From positions 8,691,167 to 8,755,166 of the forward strand of contig NW_017189517.1 of assembly GCF_001704415.2 (NCBI RefSeq): DNA of 64,000 nt. The letters run 5' to 3'. The position numbers and the translations under genes are program-made. Under the pieces are notes generated by a model. That model was not told the origin of the DNA and ran no database searches. It saw only the letters and a program-made list of their open reading frames with translations. The DNA is from Capra hircus (lineage: Eukaryota; Chordata; Mammalia; Artiodactyla; Bovidae). This document shows positions 54,298-64,000 of the stretch, in pieces; within the stretch, counting starts at the first letter, position 1; every line of letters starts with the position of its first letter.

Positions 54298-55462
54298 TTA
54301 CCACCTCTTCTTAATATCTTCTGCTTCTGTTAGATCCATACCATTTCTGTCCTTTATTGAGCCCATCTTTGCATGAAATGTTCCCTTGGTATCTCTAATT
54401 TTTTTGAAGAGATCTCTAGTCTTTCCCATTCTGTTATTTTCCTCTATTTCCTTGCATTGATCACTGAGGAAGACTTTCTTATTTCTCCTTGCTATTCTTT
54501 GGAACTCTGCATTCAGATGTTTATGTCTTTCCTTTTCTCCTTTGCTTTTCGCCTCTCTTCGTTTCACAGCTATTTGTAAGTCCTCCCCAGACAGCCATTT
54601 TGCTTTTTTGCATTTCTTTTCCCTGAGGATGGTCTTGATCCCTGTCTCCTGTACAATGTCATGAACCTCTATCCATAGTTCATCAGGCACTCTGTCTATC
54701 AGATCTAGTCCCTTAAATCTATTTTTCACTTCCACTGTATAATCATAAGGGATTTGATTGAGGTCATACTTGAATGGTCTAGTGGTTTTCCCTACTTTCT
54801 TCAATTTAAGTCTGAATTTGGCAATAAGGAGTTCATGATCTGAGCCACAGTCAGCTCCCACTCTTGTTTTTGCTGACTGTACAGGGCTTCTCCAATTTTT
54901 GCTGTAAAGAATATAATCAATCTGATTTCAGTGTTGACCATCTGGTGATGTCCGTGTGTAGAGTCTTCTCTTGTGTTGTTGGAAGAGGGTGTTTGCTATG
55001 ACCAGGGCATTCTCTTGGCAAAACTCTTTTAGCCTTTGCCCTATTTCATTCCATATTTCAAGGCCAAATTTGCCTGTTATCCCAGGTGTTTCTTGACTTC
55101 CTACTTTTGCATTCCAGTCCCCTATAATGAAAAGGATATCTTTTTTGGGTGTTAGTTCTAAAAGGTCTTGTAGGTACAACTGGGTATTGTTTTTGCTTTG
55201 GCTCCATCCCTTCATTCTTTCTGGAGTTATTTCTCCACTGATCTCCAGTAACATATTGGGCACCTACCGACCTGAGGAGTTCTTCTTTCAGTATCCTATC
55301 ATTTTGTCTTTTCATACTGTTCATGGGGTTCTCAAGGCAAGAATACTGAAGTGGTTTGCCATTCCCTTCTCCAGTGGACCACATTCTGTCAGATCTCTCC
55401 ACCATGACCAGCCCGTCTTGGGTGGCCCCACGGGCATGGCTTAGTTTCATTGAGTTAGACAA
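54298..55462 (-). pseudogene. BovB endonuclease and linker, deleted and frameshifted
   Basis: The apurinic-type endonuclease nicks DNA for target-primed reverse transcription. Only its second half remains: 54928-55263 has FIIGDWNAKVGSQETPG, the DWN-type catalytic motif. The upstream leader text (SKNNTQLY) joins directly to LQDLLELTPKKD near 55180, which shows that roughly 400 bp with the N-terminal catalytic residues are lost. The frame breaks near 54928; the rest of the domain and the linker (54298-54861) follow, beginning GADCGSDHELLIAKFRLKLK, where SDHELL is the last endonuclease motif, then a Lys/Glu-rich linker. It cannot be active. Confidence 0.9.
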
Positions 55463-55815
55463 GGCTGTGGTCCATGTGATTAGATTGACTAGTTTTCTGT
55501 GATTATGGCTTGTGTGTCTGCCCTCTGATGCCCTCTCACAACACCTACTGTCTTACTTGGGTTTCTCTTACCTTGGACGTGGGGTATCTCTTCACGGCTG
55601 TTCCAACAAAGTGCAGTCACTGCTCCTTACCTTGGACAAGGGGTATCTTCTCACAGCCCCCCTTCCTGACCTTGAATATGGAGTAGCTCCCCCTCGGCCC
55701 TCCTGCGCCCGTGCAGCCACTGCTCCTTGGATGTGGGGTAGCTCCTCTCGGCCACTCCTGCGCCTTTGCAACCTGAAGTTCTCTGCCGCTGCCCCTGACC
55801 TTTACGAGGAGATTT

Positions 55816-55925
55816 TCCATTTTCATGGCTTCAAAACCCATCAAATTCCCAAGTCTTTCTCTCCATACATAAGCACTCTCCGTTCCAGACACAATGGTTG
55901 ACTCAACATTTCCACTTAAGTATCT
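55816..55925. other. Spacer between two divergent BovB copies
   Basis: About 110 bp of apparently non-BovB sequence. Confidence 0.5.
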
Positions 55926-56450
55926 CACACTTGCTCCTTGGGAGAAAAGCTATGACAAATCTAGACAGCATATAAAAAGCAGAGAAATTACTTTGCCAAC
56001 AAAGGTCCGTATAGTCAAAGCTATGATTTTTCTAATAGTCATGTATGGACGTGAGAATTGGACCATAAAGAAGGCTGAGCACCAAAGATTTGATGCTTTC
56101 GAACTGTGATGTTGGAAAAGACTCTTGAAAGACCCTTGGACTGCAAAGAGATTAAACCAATCAATCCCAAAGGAAATCAATCCTGAATATTCATTGGAAG
56201 GACTGATGCTGAAGCTGAAGCTCCAATTCTTTGGTCACCTGATGCAAAGATCTGACTTAGTGGAAAAGACTCTGATGCTGGGAAAGATTGAGGGCAAGAG
56301 GAGAAGGGGATGACAGAGGATGAGACGGTTGGAAGGCATTGATGACTCAATGGACATGAGTTTGAGCAAGCTGCGGGAGTTGGTGATGGACAGGGAAGCC
56401 TGGCGTGCTGCAGAGTTGGACATGACTGAGCAACTGAACAATGACGACAG
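55926..56450 (+). mobile_element. BovB LINE 3' end
   Basis: The last 525 bp of BovB: ACTTGCTCCTTGGGAGAAAA, CCAACAAAGGTCCGTATAGT, then translated text IVKAMIFLIVMYGRENWTIK (55894-56109) and LEGLMLKLKLQFFGHLMQRS (56125-56313), in the plus orientation. A small deletion removes the CATGGGGTCGCAAA part near 56412. It is older in sequence than its neighbour and ends with ACAATGACGAC rather than the ACTGA tail. Confidence 0.92.
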
Positions 56451-56559
56451 TCTCATAGGAATGTCAGACTTCATGCGTCCAAAGGAAGTTATGACTGCTC
56501 CAAACTGTTTCCTCCATCTGTATTCCAGATGATATCAATTTGAACCTTTCAGTTGATCA

Positions 56560-57375
56560 GGCCTAAAACTTCAGAATCATCCTTGGTATCTCTCTTTCCT
56601 TCACAGATCATACCTAATCTATCAAGAAATTGTGTTGGCTCTGCCTCTAAAATAATGTCCTAAATCTGATCGTTTCTCACCACCTCTGCTAAAAATAATC
56701 CAGGTCTAAGCCAACATCATTTCTTGTCTGGATTTTTATAATAGTTTCCCCACTGCTCTCTGTTCCACCCTTGTTCCCCTATAGTTTCTTCTCTGCAGAG
56801 CAGACAGAATTATCTCTAAATAATGTAAGTGAGATCAAATCATTTCCTTGCTTAAACTCCAAGCAACCTCTTATCACACTTAGAATAAAACCCACAGTCT
56901 TCCGATGGCGTAGAAGCCCCTCTATGATCTTGCCATATCTCCTGCTGCTCCCAATTTTCTTTCTTGTGTTCCAGCCTGTACCTCCAACATATTAAGCAAT
57001 TCACCTTAGAGTTTTTGCGCTGTCTACTTCTGCCTGGAAAGCTCTTCTGCTAAATTTTTGCATAACTGGATTCTTTATATTATTTGGGCTTCTGCTCAGA
57101 AGTCTCTACCTCCAATAAGCCTTTGTGGAACATTCTATCGAAAAGACAGCCCATCTATTTTACCCATCCCTCTCTATTCCTTTATTCTATTTCATTTTTT
57201 CATAGAAATATTACTCTGTGAAATTACATATTTTATTATTTGTTTATATATTTATTGGAGCCTCTCCACTTAGACTACAAGCAGCATGAAGGCAAAGTCT
57301 TTGTCTTGTTTACCAGGACAGCCTTAGTGCTGAGCATATAATAGCTATCCAAAACCCCTGTGGAATGAATGAATC
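56560..57375 (+). repeat. L2 LINE 3' part, about 800 bp
   Basis: The longest L2 in the window: TCTGGATTTTTATAATAGTT, CAAATCATTTCCTTGCTTAA, AATAAAACCCACAGTCTTCC, CTTCTGCCTGGAAAGCTCTT, TTAGACTACAAGCAGCATGA, TGAATGAATGAATC. The 74-codon frame inside it is not a gene. Confidence 0.8.
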
Positions 57376-57379
57376 AAAC

Positions 57380-57450
57380 ACTGTATTTTATACAAAAGAA
57401 AACTAAGGCACAATGGTTAAGTAATTTGCCCCAGGTCAGAGAGACTTTGA
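57380..57450 (-). repeat. MIR fragment
   Basis: AAGAAAACTAAGGCACAATG then TAAGTAATTTGCCCCAGGTC, a short reversed MIR core. Confidence 0.6.
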
Positions 57451-58699
57451 CTTAAAGTCTTATCTTCATGGTACTTACTCTGGTTGAAATAACCCATATT
57501 CATGGGTATAATGCTTAAACAGAAAGTCTCTGAGGTAAGAACATATCACTAAGCTCTTTCATGATGCATACCAGCAATATACAGCATAGCATAGGGCAAA
57601 GCCAGCAGACTAGCTTGCAGTAAATTTCTAATGCACACACCAACAGATAAGATTTAATACTTATTAATAGCTTTCCAAAGGCAAGAGTGCTACTGAACCC
57701 AAACTTCAACTGATGTTGATTTTGTTTCTCTTTAGACATGTCTTTTTTTAATGGACAGGTTGATTACAAATAATTCATCATTTCAGATTGTTCATTACTT
57801 AACAAAGAAATAGAGAGAGGGAGCCAGCATCCTTCCTGCTGTCTCCTGCAAGTGGAAATGAGGCTCAGACATCCAGGACTGCACATTAATTTGACTTTTT
57901 AAAAATAGGGACTGACAACTTTAATAATTCAAGACATAGATGTCTCTGTCTTTGCACATGAGCCTTTTTAATCTTTGGAGACTAAGATAGAAATCATTTC
58001 TTTAGCACAAAGTAAAAGAAAGATTTTTTTTAATTGTGGTCTTTTGTAGATAGCTCTGCTTCATGGTGCATTAGTGCCAAGAAGCTGCTTTTTTTTTTTT
58101 TTTTTTTTTTCTGAGAAAAAGGATGCTCTGTAGTCCTAAGTTTGCATTACAATCCATAAAGTGTGTCTGAAATTCTCCCACTTCTAATTCATTTCTTTGG
58201 ATCTCTTAGATCTTACTCTTCAATGATCTGTCCCCTCATATGCAAATATTCAGGACCTTCTTCAACCAGCACCACTCCAAAGAATCTGTGAAATCCAAAG
58301 GGATTCATTACTAGTATGGTGTTTTGATGATATAAGTGTTGGCAAGAAATCATTTATATCTATAAGTGGTATCTATATGGGCAAGATCTTCAACTCTCTT
58401 GATGAAACTGGTCAATTAAGATTTTTCTGAATCAGGTTGACAGGAGCAGGTTTCTTTCTGGATTGACTCCTACTTACAGGACAGAACCCAGCACTACACT
58501 GAGTAAAGGGGAAATGTGAGTTTCTGTGCAGAGAGAGTCCTTGGCTCTACTTTTGAAGGGGAGCTATCACTCAGAAGTATAAAGTCAAATTTTGCATCTT
58601 TGAACAGCTCCATGAATTATCTGAGTATGCTTTTCATAAACTGAGTCATCCTTGGAGCCCACCTTCGGTTCTGTGTATTTTCGAGCAGGACATATAAGA
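57451..58699. other. Unassigned sequence with a T23 run
   Basis: A long T run lies at 58089-58111, possibly the tail of an unrecognised reversed element. No gene recognised. Confidence 0.4.
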
Positions 58700-58910
58700 G
58701 TTTTGGAGTCAACAGAGAGCTGGGCTTGAATCCTAGGTTACAGTCTATTTGCCCTTATGCAGGTTACATAACTTTTGTGTCTCCATTTGCTTATCTCTAA
58801 AGTGGAGATAATGTCAGCCCCTGTGAGGATTACGTAAACTGATGCTAGTAAGATGCTTAGGACGGTATCTGACACATAATGCAATTCAGTAAATGGAAGT
58901 TATTGGTGGT
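58700..58910 (+). repeat. MIR SINE, first of two
   Basis: AGCTGGGCTTGAATCCTAGG, CATTTGCTTATCTCTAAAGT, GTGAGGATTACGTAAACTGA, AGGACGGTATCTGACACATA. Confidence 0.82.
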
Positions 58911-58944
58911 GATGGTGCCTTCTTTAAATGGAATAATGTTGTAT

Positions 58945-59140
58945 CCTTGGCATTTACCAGCTGTGTGACTTTAGGCAAGTCAGTTCACATCTCTGAGTTT
59001 CAGTATTCTACTTTTTTAAAGAGGGATAATTACAATATCTACCTGAAATGGCCTTGTGAAGATTACGTAAGCGAATCAGTGTAAAGCTCTTTAGCAGAGT
59101 ACCTGACATGCTGTAAATAAATGAATAAATGTTGATAGTA
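58945..59140 (+). repeat. MIR SINE, second of two
   Basis: CAGCTGTGTGACTTTAGGCA, TCACATCTCTGAGTTTCAGT, GTGAAGATTACGTAAGCGAA, GCAGAGTACCTGACATGCTG. Same orientation as the first, 35 bp away. Confidence 0.82.
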
Positions 59141-62061
59141 TTCTTGTTGATTCCTTCTTCTCTTCACCAATGTGTATCTTTCCTTGGAATAAGAAACCTC
59201 TTAGTAAGGAGGAAAAATAGAGGCAGGGGATTGGGGTGGGAAGTATCTGGATACACAGGAAGGTGAGGGGTTGATGAGACATCAAATGTCATGATGCAAC
59301 CACAAAAGAGAATATAAGTTCAATTATGACATTAAAGTACAGTTTAATTTTCATTTTGGAGGAAATGACAACAGAATGCATCCGATTTGATTAAAAATGA
59401 AATCAAGACTAGAAATTTGTCCGCAAAGTGATGAAACTGGAAGATTTCTTATTGGCAACTGTAAAAATTAAATGAACTCCCTCAATCCTTTTCAGAAATT
59501 AAAAGCCTTGCCCACTTTGAAGTTATTGGAAGGGAGTATTTGATCTACTCATGTGGCCATTGGCACACCACCACTCCTCTCTATCATCTCACTACATAAT
59601 CCTCATGTGTACTCTTTGAATCCTGTCCATAGATTGAATTTTCCCAGACTAGGTTCTCAGTCTAGACACTGAGAGAATGTTTGCTGTTTGTGCCATATGT
59701 GAAAAAAAAAATATTCAGTACTCTCCATTTTCAACCACAATTGCTGACTTAAAATTAAATAGAGAAGAAGAAATAAAAAGGAGAGATCTAAAATATTCAA
59801 GTGCCCACAATTAAAACATGGATCTCATGACTCTTCCTTAGAATATTTCTTTTAGAAATTGGTAATTTTTAGTATGTATCAGATATTAAGGCTCTAAATG
59901 CCCTTTACTTGTTTTTAGGTAACTTTTAGAACCTGTTCAACAAAACACTCTAGACGTTAGGTTGTGGGCTGATTCTAGTAGGTAGCATAAGTATATAAAT
60001 TAAATAAAAATATTTCCAAGTGATTTAGTTCTAGGGATGGTGAGCATTTAGAGATCTTGCATTATGTAGTTCATGGTTTAAAATAACTTATTTTCTTACG
60101 AGTGACAGAAAGTTTGAGCTGCCTAAAAGGCCGGATGTAAAGTATTCAATTTCTATTTAAAATACTTTTCTAAGAACTGCTATTCCAAATATCCATTCCT
60201 CACTGCTCAGATATATTTATGGTATTGATTTTTACTGAGAGTAGTCTTATAAGAAACTGGTGACCCAATAGTTCCAGTTTTTAAATGTTTCTTCAATTCT
60301 GCTGTTATTGTTTTTCAATCTCCTAGACTGGTTGGAAATAGAAAACCCAAAATAGAACAGATTCAGGTAGCTTAGGTAAAATTTACTTGGACTGTAATGC
60401 AAATCAGAAGTCATAAGGTATAATTTAGCAGATGCTCAAAACAATCTTGGGAGGTCACCAAAAGGTTTGATTTTAAATAGTTATTTTTCTGTAATAATAG
60501 CCAAGTTTGTAGGATGCTGTTTATATTCGACTCTTTGATTTTCATTCTAACTTGCTTTTTTACATAGAAGTTTTTACTTTGGAGAATTGTGTGATTTTTT
60601 TTTTAATTGACTTTTATCTATATTTGGGAAGGAGGTGAAGTTTTACCAGAAAACAAGTGATTACTGAGGGGAATGTGTATGGATCCCCAAAGCTGCTATA
60701 AACTCACTGGGGGTAATATATTGTGGTTTCTAGCTTTGATATTTTTTGGGGGGGAGGGAGGAGGCAGCGATTGTTCTTTACAAGGAAACATCACACTTTA
60801 ATGAATGTTTTTAGTGGCTATCACTAAAGCAGCCAATTAAAAAAGACAGAAATATTTGTCACATATTTTTATTTACAGATTTCACCTTTTTATTGTTTAA
60901 TGATACATGGTGCAATGAGTACATAATGGATGTAATACTGCCACCTCTTGGTTATGTAAATGAGGTGCTCTGCAGTCATAATTCTCTGTCTTCAAATTTG
61001 AAAATGCAAGGGCTTGAAAGTCATGGAAGCCTATTCTATTTTGGTTTAGCAAAACAGTTGTAAATAAATATCTATGTGTGCGTGTGAATGCTCTTCATAG
61101 AGCCTCCATAGAGTGCATTATCTATGCATTAAAAGATATGTGCACTTACAAAATAAAAGTGACAGTGACATTTTGTGCTGAAGCATTCCAGGAAACAATG
61201 TTCAGACTTCGAATAAGTTTAAAATTGTTTAGAGTGTCCTTTATTCAATCAAGATCAAGTTAATTCAATCTTTCCTTAACTATAACCTAAGGCATAGAAA
61301 TCCAATCATTTTCTGTTTTCTTTCTTTTTCTTAAAAGAGCATTCCCTCATTTTAATCAATTTTAATCACTTTAGCAAGGTATTAGATAACCAGATTACAG
61401 GCTAGAAAAGCTGGCATTTTCTTATTAAGGAAGGTCAAAAACACTGATTGAAACTGAATTCAGTGCCCCAGGATTAAAAATGCTAAATAACTTTTTTTTC
61501 CTCTCACTTAGGTAAGAAGGAGCTTATAGAAACAACACATCAAATAATCTTTCTGTGGTTAGGTAGATGCTAAGATCAATTACCTATTTCAACAAGAATG
61601 GCAAGAAGTAGCCACGGCAGAACACTGGATAAGTGTTTTACTATTTTAATAACAACTCTCGTTTCTACCATACTTTATATTTTACACAGCTCTTCCATAT
61701 CCACCAGCTCATGTGATCAGATAGTCAGTTTCCTTGGCAGTAGGAGCAAATAAAGCAGTCATGAAGGACCCACTGCCTTTTGTCTGTCAGGTAGTCAATG
61801 GTGCTCTTAGTCCATCAAGAATAATGTGAATGTGCTGTCGTCCAGACACAAAGGTGACCCTGCTGATGGAGGATGGATGTGCACTTGGTGACTGGTGTGG
61901 GCAGTAAGGATTATCATACACGTCTGCTGGCCTGTTTCCCCTGGCAACAAAACACTGGATCAGGATTGGGGACAGAGTGTGTAACTCTAGAATAGGTTAT
62001 ATGCTATGTAAAAGCCTGAGGGAGAAAAAAAAAAAATCTCAAAATTGGAAGAGACCTTAGA
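59141..62061. other. Unassigned sequence
   Basis: About 2.9 kb with no named repeat or gene, apart from a G-run near 60748-60760 and A-runs near 59700 and 62024. Confidence 0.4.
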
Positions 62062-62308
62062 GACTGGCTTCCCTGATGGCTCAGTCAGTAAAGAACCTGA
62101 CAGCAATGCAGGAAACTGCCTGCAATGCAGAAGTCGCAGGTTCGATCCCTGGGTGGGGAAGATTCGCTGGAGGAGGGCACGGGCAACCCACTGCAGTATT
62201 CTTGCCTGGAGAATCCCCATGGACAGAGGAGCCTGGCAGGCTACAGTCCTTAGGGTCACAAAAGAGTCAGACATGACTGAGCGACTAAACCACCACCACC
62301 ATCACCAA
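62062..62308 (+). mobile_element. Bov-tA SINE with intact B box
   Basis: Head CTGGCTTCCCTGATGGCTCA (A-box part), then the exact RNA polymerase III B-box match GGTTCGATCCC (62139-62149), body AGTATTCTTGCCTGGAGAAT, end ACATGACTGAGCGACTAAAC and an (ACC)n tail. About 22 bp with GCAATGCAGGAA/GCAATGCAGAAG are duplicated between the A and B boxes (62101-62132), which lengthens their spacing. Confidence 0.94.
62139..62149 (+). promoter_or_regulatory. RNA polymerase III B box in Bov-tA
   Basis: GGTTCGATCCC fits the tRNA/SINE B-box consensus GGTTCGANNCC exactly. Use as a promoter is inferred, and the changed A-to-B spacing may weaken it. Confidence 0.6.
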
Positions 62309-63357
62309 ACGTCCTGAGGGGAGATGTGAATGGGTCACTCGGCAGATGGGTGGCAAAGCAGGACCAGAAGCTGAGCCCTCCACCCACAAGTCCAATCCCC
62401 TCCTCTCCCTCCGTGCTGAGTCTGGGCTCTCTAGTCCTGGCTTCTGACTACAGGTGTCTTTAGTTGTGGAAGGTGACATCTGATCCCTTCAGGGTGGCTT
62501 TACAATTCTACGTGCTAAAGGCTCTTAAGCTCTACCCCTTACTCAATGCCCTGATCAGTGAATCCTCTTGGCTTCAGGGGATAACTACAGGTCCAGGGGC
62601 AGCTCCAAGGTCAGGGCTACTTTTCAAATCCAGGACGGAACCTTGTGTAGTCTTCGAAATAAGTGAGTAGAGCTCAAATGATCATCTCAGACAACTCACC
62701 AAAGAGGAAGTGCAAGAACATGGCCTTTAATTTTCCGTAGCTGATGGACAAAGTGCTACCCAGAGAGAAGCAGAGACGTGTCTGGCGCAAGTCTCCCAGC
62801 AGTACTGTGGTCTAGAGGAGCCTGGGTCTTTGCCGGAGCATCGCAACTCCTGCATCACGGCTCTAGTGCCTCGCCTGACAGGGCAGTGGGGAGGAAGAGC
62901 TTTTACAGACTGAGAGGAAATCTGAGGCTAGAGGGTGCTCCATAGAGGTGGTCACTGTGCAAGGTGGCAGCTGGAAGACAGGGGACTCATTTGCTTAAAT
63001 CGAATTTCCAGCGCTAGCTGCTTTTTCTGGCTTCCCACTGTTCTCCGTGACTGGGCTGACACCTGAACCACTGCCGTGGAGAATTCAAGCTATCCAAATA
63101 AGTTAGAGCTCCACACGTGTTATGTTCTTCTGGCCCGAAAATTAGTCCCTGGACCTCAACCCGTGGAAGAACATGATTGTGTGTTCGAGCAGCTCCCAGT
63201 ATACACCAGCCACGGAAGCTGGCGAGAGGCTCAGCAAAGAGAATCTGGATGACAGGTGTTTCATGCTGTAATTCTGCACTGACCTCTGAAGCAGCGATTA
63301 TGGCAGCAACTATGATCTGGGAAGGGACTCTTTCTGTTATTGGGCGCCCATGTAGAG
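62309..63357. other. Unassigned, moderately GC-rich sequence
   Basis: No repeat recognised over about 1 kb, with several CpG. A minus-strand frame (63014-63523, 169 codons) begins in the antisense of the next SINE and runs on through this unique part; no domain recognised. Confidence 0.4.
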
Positions 63358-63530
63358 TTGGAAGAATCCGACTGCAGTGCGGAAGACCTGGTTTCAATCC
63401 CTGGGTTGGGAAGATCCCGTGGAGAAGGGAAAGGCTACCCACTTCAGTATTCTGGCCTGGAGAATTCCATGCTGTATAGTCATTGGGGTCGCAATGAGTT
63501 GGACGCGACTGAGCAACTTTCACTTCACTT
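63358..63530 (+). mobile_element. Bov-tA SINE, 5'-shortened
   Basis: GGAAGAATCCGACTGCAGTG, TTTCAATCCCTGGGTTGGGA, CCCACTTCAGTATTCTGGCC and GGACGCGACTGAGCAACTTT. The first bases of the head are missing, and the GGACAGAGGAGCCTGG part is shortened. Confidence 0.9.
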
Positions 63531-63904
63531 TAGAGCTGGAAAGAGAAGGGATCTGAACTTAAGGGAAGAGAGAGCTTTGTGTATGTGTGGTGTGGAAAAT
63601 GTATGTGAGCGCCTCCTTGGAATGATGTGAGAGTGTGGAAGTGTTTTATGGTGGGCCCGTATGTGTTGTGTGTCTGTGGATGTCCTGTTTATCTGGGCAA
63701 AGCACTGTGAAGGGAGCAGGTAGGATGTGTGTGGTGTGTAGGGTGATGGGGCCTGGAGAGGGAACTCTGGAGGAGGGAGACTTAGAATTCAGTAGTGGGA
63801 TGGCTGAGGGACACTAAGGAAGCTTGATATTTAGGGCTTTCTGGGACCCTGGAATCAGGCAGTATCCTAATCAGAAATTCTAGATCTTTCTTAGCTGGCA
63901 GACC
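63531..63904. other. Unassigned GT-rich sequence
   Basis: GT-rich stretches (63570-63770) but no regular microsatellite and no gene recognised. Confidence 0.4.
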
Positions 63905-64000
63905 ACCAATAAATAGCTACAGTTTCTTGAGCATTTGCCACGTGCTAAGGTCTCTCCATGCTTGTGTTCATTCTGCTCCCCTAACAATGTTGTGAAGTAG
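63905..64000 (-). repeat. Possible MIR, runs out of the window
   Basis: CTTGAGCATTTGCCACGTGC, TGTTCATTCTGCTCCCCTAA, CAATGTTGTGAAGTAG resemble the start of a reversed MIR. Confidence 0.5.

Larger units (their letters stand above)
52717..55815 (-). mobile_element. BovB LINE, nearly full length with internal deletion
   Basis: Reversed BovB of 3.1 kb. On its own strand the order is: GC-rich 5' UTR (55815-55480), the leader with GACCACAGCCTTGTCTAACT and TTGAGAACCCCATGAACAGT, a part of the endonuclease, the linker, the RT, the C-terminal region and a 3' tail of (TGAAC)n at 52717-52731. A deletion near 55180 removes the first part of the endonuclease gene. It is the most complete BovB here and still carries 5' UTR, which is rare for genomic LINE copies. 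Confidence 0.93.

Noticed and set aside
62062..62160. Possible tRNA gene because of A- and B-box-like sequence
   Set aside because: It is the head of a Bov-tA SINE; no complete cloverleaf with acceptor pairing can be drawn.

Overview
This window is nuclear DNA from a bovid ruminant (cattle, sheep, goat or a close relative). The evidence is its repeat content: about sixteen Bov-tA/BovA2 SINEs, five BovB (RTE) LINE pieces ending in the ACTGA-type tail, and a complete L1 with the ruminant 3' untranslated region. The background is AT-rich and poor in CpG. I cannot tell which bovid species it is. No complete single-copy protein gene, rRNA, tRNA gene, CRISPR array or bacterial-type operon is visible. 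It reads as intergenic or intronic sequence, and I found no new biological system in it.

Layout. 1-345: an L1 reverse-transcriptase scrap. 0.8-9.8 kb: Bov-tA/BovA2 SINEs, a BovB 3' end, a CHR-type SINE, a Tigger-like MITE and an old L1 split by another fossil. 10-13.1 kb: MIR and L2 remains plus the only two stretches that look like possible exon or pseudogene on the minus strand (10.67-10.98 and 12.27-12.55 kb). 13.3-16.0 kb: SINE, BovB, an old L1 and a young 5'-truncated L1. 16.24-23.76 kb: a complete but dead L1 of 7.5 kb bounded by a 14-bp target duplication. 24-28.3 kb: mostly unclassified sequence. 28.9-30.6 kb: decayed ERV-L pol. 30.6-37.3 kb: a dense pile of SINEs, a hAT MITE, a MaLR solo LTR, a 1.57-kb BovB and an L1 3' end with a SINE inside it. 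37.3-52.3 kb: sparse, mainly old MIR, L2 and L1M. 52.4-56.45 kb: a mariner MITE and two BovB copies arranged head to head. 56.5-62 kb: L2, MIR and unassigned DNA. 62-64 kb: two further Bov-tA copies in somewhat more GC-rich sequence.

How the parts relate. Bov-tA and BovA2 carry no enzyme and depend on LINE machinery; L1 and BovB are the LINE families present here. Every LINE copy seen is truncated, deleted or frameshifted, so nothing here looks able to move by itself. Target-site duplications could be read directly for six insertions (two L1, one BovB, two Bov-tA, one MaLR LTR), which fixes their exact ends and the order of events. The items most worth following up are the possible coding exon at 12.27-12.55 kb, the pseudogene-like frame at 10.67-10.98 kb, and a strong CTCF-type motif at 1598-1610.
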